Assembly (NCBI RefSeq): GCF_031764535.1
Contig: NZ_CP134499.1
Location: forward strand, 2,108,001-2,172,000
Reading direction: 5' to 3'
From: Pseudomonas sp. SG20056
GTDB lineage: Bacteria; Pseudomonadota; Gammaproteobacteria; Pseudomonadales; Pseudomonadaceae
Length of the DNA: 64,000 nt
The notes beneath the pieces are model-generated. The model ran no database searches. It was not told where the DNA came from and saw nothing but the letters and a program-made list of their open reading frames with translations. Position 1 is the stretch's first letter. Each line of letters begins with the position of its first letter. Position numbers and translations under genes: made by a program. Shown here piece by piece: positions 60,951-64,000 of the stretch.

Positions 60951-61421
60951 ATGCGCGTGCAGCTAGAGCATCCGAACCAGCCTGAAGTTATTTCGCTTAT
61001 CGCGGAGTTGGACGCGTATCAGGATTCCTTATATCCGGCCGAGGCCCGCTATGCGTTGGACCTGACCACGCTGGAACAGGACAACGTGTTATTTGCAGTC
61101 GCCAGAGGCAATGACGGAGCAGCTATTGCTTGCGCTGCGGTGGTGCTTGGCAATGGAGTGGGAGAGCTAAAGCGCATGTTTGTACGCCCAGCCAACCGCG
61201 CACAAGGTGCAGCTGCGCAGGTGCTGCTACAGCTCGAAGTTGAGTCGATTAAGCGCGGCTGTCGGTTGCTGCAACTTGAAACGGGCCCTTACCAGGCGGA
61301 GGCGCTGGCGTTTTACCAGAAACATGGTTTCCAGACCTGCGACGCATTCGGTGACTACCCGGAACATCCGTTGAGCGTGTTTATGCACAAGAGGCTCAGT
61401 GGCACGCCTGTGGCTAGCTAA
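60951..61421 (+). CDS. GNAT family N-acetyltransferase
   Basis: This 156-residue GNAT enzyme resembles small putative amino-acid or peptide acetyltransferases. Motif A is in ELKRMFVRPANRAQGAAAQVL (about 80-100, with NRAQGAA) and motif B in QLETGPYQAEALAFYQKHGF (about 110-130). The C-terminus FGDYPEHPLSVFMHKRL is characteristic of a subgroup with a conserved Y-x-x-H pattern. The ligand is unknown. The ribosome site before ATG 60951 is weak. GC content rises again from here on, so it may not belong to the lower-GC block. Confidence 0.88.
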   Translation: MRVQLEHPNQPEVISLIAELDAYQDSLYPAEARYALDLTTLEQDNVLFAVARGNDGAAIACAAVVLGNGVGELKRMFVRPANRAQGAAAQVLLQLEVESIKRGCRLLQLETGPYQAEALAFYQKHGFQTCDAFGDYPEHPLSVFMHKRLSGTPVAS

Positions 61422-61503
61422 CCATGCAAATTGACACCTGTAACACCTGGGCATAAACCAGTGTTTACGGCCTTGGTATAGGTATTAGATATCTGGAGAA
61501 ACC

Positions 61504-61953
61504 TTGAACAGTATTCAGCTTTTTTGCTGGCGTTTGCTCGTTGCTGCTACCGCTGGGCTTATGTTGTTCGGGCTTGTGCTAGTGGTTATGCTGGGTTTTA
61601 CCCTGCAAGCATTCAGTTTGATGGTTTACGCATCGGCGGCACACCTCAATACATTCGGCCCTGAGGCGTTGGCATATATCAGCTTGGTTCATGCTGTGCT
61701 GGGTTCGCTGATGTTCGGCTGGGGCGCTGTGCTGATGTTTCTTGCGCTTGGTCCCGTGCGCAGAGGCAGCAAAGAGGCATGGTGGATGTTTGTTGTGTCA
61801 TTGGTTGCCTGGTTTATCCCCGACACAGCTTATTCGCTGTTATCGGGCTTCTGGCAAAACGCGCTACTCAATGCCGGATTTGCGCTGTTGTTTGCAATTG
61901 CACTTAACGGCTTACGCTCATTCACGACTCAAGCGCCTATGACAAGGTGCTGA
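61504..61953 (+). CDS. Small integral membrane protein, 149 residues
   Basis: This 149-residue protein has four predicted helices: about 10-34, 55-80, 92-111 and 118-137. There is no soluble domain and no motif I can name. The start is TTG 61504, supported by GGAG seven bases upstream; the reading frame has no better ATG. It lies between a GNAT and a YCII gene on the same strand, spacing of about 80 and 48 bases, so cotranscription is possible. The function is unknown; stress or drug-related roles are speculation only. Confidence 0.7.
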   Translation: MNSIQLFCWRLLVAATAGLMLFGLVLVVMLGFTLQAFSLMVYASAAHLNTFGPEALAYISLVHAVLGSLMFGWGAVLMFLALGPVRRGSKEAWWMFVVSLVAWFIPDTAYSLLSGFWQNALLNAGFALLFAIALNGLRSFTTQAPMTRC

Positions 61954-62001
61954 GCGCGCTCACCGTGGTTAACTGGGCTAAAGCCCGGTGCAGGAGACGT
62001 T

Positions 62002-62343
62002 ATGGCGCAATATCTAGTGGCTATCCATCACCCCAACGATTACGACCCGGCTATAGCCGAAGATGAGGCGATGAGCCGCGATATTGATGTGCTTAACGAC
62101 GAGATGGTGGCGGCCGGTGTTCGCGTTTTCGTCGGCGGCCTGCATCCGACTCGTTGCGCGAAATCGCTACGGACGCAGCCTGATGGTGACGTGCTTGTCA
62201 GCGACGGGCCGTACCTGCAGACCAAGGAGCATGTGGGTGGTTTCTGGGTGCTGGAGGCGGCTGATCTGGATGAAGCATTGGTCTGGGGACGCAAGGCCGC
62301 CATCGCCTGCCGGGCGCCGGTTGAGGTGCGGCCGTTTCACTGA
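62002..62343 (+). CDS. YCII-related domain protein
   Basis: This 113-residue protein belongs to the YCII/dehydratase-like family: N-terminal MAQYLVAIHHPNDYD, the conserved VLVSDGPYLQTKEHVGGFWV (about 68-87) with DGP, and AADLDEALVWGRKAAIACRA followed by EVRPFH at the end. Family members are small ferredoxin-like dimers with a conserved His-Asp pair; most lack an assigned reaction, and some accompany extracytoplasmic sigma factors. GGAG lies six bases before ATG 62002. No sigma factor is seen beside it. Confidence 0.9.
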   Translation: MAQYLVAIHHPNDYDPAIAEDEAMSRDIDVLNDEMVAAGVRVFVGGLHPTRCAKSLRTQPDGDVLVSDGPYLQTKEHVGGFWVLEAADLDEALVWGRKAAIACRAPVEVRPFH

Positions 62344-62364
62344 GGGAAGATTTATCGCCCTCAT

Positions 62365-62401
62365 AAAAAAGCCCCACGGCAAGGAGCAACTGCCGTGGGG
62401 C
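62365..62401 (-). terminator. Terminator of the oprN-like gene
   Basis: Perfect arms GCCCCACGGCA and TGCCGTGGGGC around a nine-base loop are followed on the minus strand by six T. It lies about 47 bases after the stop at 62448 and can also stop plus-strand transcription from the YCII side only weakly. Confidence 0.9.
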
Positions 62402-62447
62402 GGGAAGGGGTTGGCTAGGCCAACCTGGGGGAGAGTCGTTGAGCAAG

Positions 62448-63851
62448 TCAGGCGTTAGGCTGCCACCCGCCGCCGAGGGCCTTGTAGATGGCGACGATGC
62501 CGCGATACAGCTCGACTTCTGCCTGGGCCTGGGCGTCTTCGGCGCTCAGGCGTTCGCGTTCGGCGTCGAGCAATACCAGAAAGTCCACTTCACCTTCGCG
62601 GTAGCGCACGCGGGCTTGTTCGGCAGCGGCGCGGCTGGCGTCGGATTGGCGTAGCAGGGCGAGCAGGCGCTGTTGGCGTTTGCCGTAGTCGCTAAAGGCG
62701 TTAGCCGATTCCTCCAGGGCCAGCAGCACGCGTTGCTCATAATTGGCCAGCGCGCCATCGGCTTCTGCTTCAGCCCCGCGCAGGCGTGCACGCACGCTGC
62801 CCAAGTCAAACGCGGCCCAGCTGATGGTCGGTGCCAGGCCCCAGGCTTGCGCTGCCGACGAGCCCAGCTGCGAGCCACGTCCGGCAGTGAAACCGAGGAA
62901 ACCAGACAGACTCACCCGTGGAAACAGGTCTGCTGTGGCCACGCCTATATTGGCGGTAGCGGCGGCCAGTTGCCGTTCGGCGGCGCGAATATCCGGGCGG
63001 CGGCGCAGTAACTCGCCTGGGTCGCCCACCGGCAGTGCCTTGGCGATGGCGGGCAGATCCTGGGCCGAGAGGTCCACACTCAACTGATCCGGACGCTGGC
63101 CGAGCAGGGTGGCGATGCGGTGCTTGGCGCGCTGCTGTTCGGCCTGAAGTTGCGGCAGGCTGGCTTCGGTGCTGGCCAGGCGAGCGTCACTGCGCAGCAC
63201 ATCCAGCTGGCTACCGACGCCGGCTTCACGCAGCTGCTCGGTGATGGCGCGGGATTCCTGCTGATTTTTCAGGTTGGCGCGGGCAATCCGTTCACGCAGT
63301 TGTGCGCCGCGCAGGCTGCCGTAGGCATCCACCAGCTCAGCGATCAGGCTGACCTGCAGTTGCTGGTAATCCGCTTCGGCCACCTCCAGTTCGGCGTCGC
63401 TGGCTTCCAGTTGGCGCTGGATGCGGCCAAACAGGTCCAGCTCCCAGAGCATGTCCAGGCCCAGGTCATAACGCTCGCCGCGCACGCGCTGTTCGGTGAC
63501 GCCGGGTTGCTGGGCTTTGCCGAATTCACCGCTGGCGCGGCTGGTGATGGTCGGCAACTGATCGTTGCCAATATCATCACGGATGGCCTGGGCCGCCCGC
63601 AGGCGGGCAAAGGCCACGCGCAGCTGGCGGTTTTCCTTGAGTGACTCTTCGACCAACTGGTTGAGCACCGGGTCGTCGAACTGCTGCCACCAGCTGGCTT
63701 CAAAGCGCGACCGATCATAGCTGCTGCTTTGCGCGCTGCTCAGCAGGGCATCTGCGGTTTGCGGGGCCTGGTAATCCGGGCCGACGGCGCAGGCTGTCAG
63801 CGCCAGGGTCAACAGGCTGATGGCCAGCGGTTTGCCGTTAAAACTGTTCAT
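62448..63851 (-). CDS. oprN: Outer membrane efflux lipoprotein, OprN type
   Basis: This 467-residue TolC-like outer membrane factor has a lipoprotein signal with lipobox LTAC (about 18-21, LLTLALTACAVGPDYQAP). Two coiled-coil repeats (about 55-250 and 260-455) carry DLGLDMLWELDLFGRIQRQL and RRRPDIRAAERQLAAATANI. It overlaps the upstream RND gene by ATGA, so it is the outlet of that pump. Within the family it could be OprN or another NodT member; the MexF-like C-terminus next to it favours OprN. A strong terminator follows. Confidence 0.9.
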   Translation of the reverse strand: MNSFNGKPLAISLLTLALTACAVGPDYQAPQTADALLSSAQSSSYDRSRFEASWWQQFDDPVLNQLVEESLKENRQLRVAFARLRAAQAIRDDIGNDQLPTITSRASGEFGKAQQPGVTEQRVRGERYDLGLDMLWELDLFGRIQRQLEASDAELEVAEADYQQLQVSLIAELVDAYGSLRGAQLRERIARANLKNQQESRAITEQLREAGVGSQLDVLRSDARLASTEASLPQLQAEQQRAKHRIATLLGQRPDQLSVDLSAQDLPAIAKALPVGDPGELLRRRPDIRAAERQLAAATANIGVATADLFPRVSLSGFLGFTAGRGSQLGSSAAQAWGLAPTISWAAFDLGSVRARLRGAEAEADGALANYEQRVLLALEESANAFSDYGKRQQRLLALLRQSDASRAAAEQARVRYREGEVDFLVLLDAERERLSAEDAQAQAEVELYRGIVAIYKALGGGWQPNA

Positions 63852-64000
63852 ACCTGCACCTCCTGCAAACGCGCGGTTTTCTGTGCTTCGCGTTTCTCCA
63901 CAAAGGCGCGGATCAGCACGTAGAACACCGGGGTCAGCAGCAGGCCGAAGAAGGTCACGCCTAGCATGCCGCTGAACACCGCGACGCCCATGGCATGACG
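63848..64000 (-). CDS. mexF: RND efflux transporter, C-terminal part (MexF type)
   Basis: Only the last 50 codons fall inside the window. They encode the final membrane helices and cytoplasmic tail of a hydrophobe/amphiphile RND permease (HAMGVAVFSGMLGVTFFGLL, TPVFYVLIRAFVEKREAQ, ending LQEVQV). The RHAMGVAVFSGMLGVTFFGL pattern is that of MexF/AcrB-type pumps. The stop overlaps the oprN-like start by four bases (ATGA), indicating one operon. The adaptor gene and the rest of the permease lie to the right, outside the window. Confidence 0.85.
   Translation of the reverse strand, partial: RHAMGVAVFSGMLGVTFFGLLLTPVFYVLIRAFVEKREAQKTARLQEVQV

Noticed and set aside
59194..61980. Possible integron cassette array
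   Set aside because: Genes such as GNAT and MAPEG are common in cassettes, but I found no convincing attC-like pair of core sites or an integrase.

Overview
The window is 64 kb of a high-GC gammaproteobacterial chromosome, almost certainly Pseudomonas. Supporting evidence: a complete leucine/isovalerate (liu) operon, a MuxABC-OpmB RND efflux operon, the end of a MexEF-OprN type operon, a Pseudomonas-type CysI, an orphan PilU-like ATPase and abundant LysR regulators. From memory, the stretch from the acyl-CoA dehydrogenase/LysR pair through terC, xthA, tamAB, the alanine symporter and tpx to muxABC-opmB matches a block around PA2525-PA2551 of P. aeruginosa. No rRNA or tRNA genes, CRISPR array, prophage or complete insertion sequence were seen.

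Layout. 1-12.5 kb: housekeeping and stress genes (cysI start, a 37-residue membrane peptide, a chemoreceptor, uppP, an epoxide-hydrolase-like enzyme, a LysR/azoR divergent pair, ybiT, azlCD, a secreted sphingomyelinase, a YjbR protein, ppiC). 12.7-24.1 kb: an orphan PilU-like ATPase, a periplasmic binding protein, then acetoacetyl-CoA synthetase and liuEDCBA-liuR on the minus strand. These convert isovaleryl-CoA to acetyl-CoA and acetoacetate, and the synthetase reactivates acetoacetate. A perfect 14-bp palindrome upstream of liuR is the likely LiuR operator. 24.2-31.4 kb: a compact tyrosine phosphatase, a LysR/acyl-CoA dehydrogenase divergent pair, a TerC-family exporter with a small coupled gene, a binding protein, a PstS-OmpA fusion preceded by a Pho-box-like sequence, and xthA. 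31.5-40.2 kb: a GNAT enzyme, tamA-tamB, a sodium/alanine symporter, a 134-bp nested inverted repeat, and tpx. 40.3-49.2 kb: muxA-muxB-muxC-opmB, joined by ATGA stop/start overlaps.

49.2-56.4 kb: two tandem TRAP-type binding-protein paralogues without their membrane partners, dsbB, a small cupin/membrane-protein pair, katG with a very strong terminator, and a retropepsin-like protein. 56.4-59.2 kb: a three-gene exporter operon (small membrane protein, HlyD-type adaptor, DUF2955/FUSC-like membrane protein) of unknown substrate, laid out like aaeXAB. 59.2-60.95 kb has visibly lower GC and holds a MAPEG protein and a GNAT enzyme. It is followed by a second GNAT, a membrane protein and a YCII protein. 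62.4-64 kb: oprN-like and mexF-like genes, the latter cut by the window edge.

No unmistakably new defence or mobile system was found. The observations most worth following are the DUF2955 exporter operon, the PstS-OmpA fusion whose Pho-box candidate overlaps the xthA terminator, the orphan twin TRAP binding proteins, the lower-GC block and the intergenic repeat elements.
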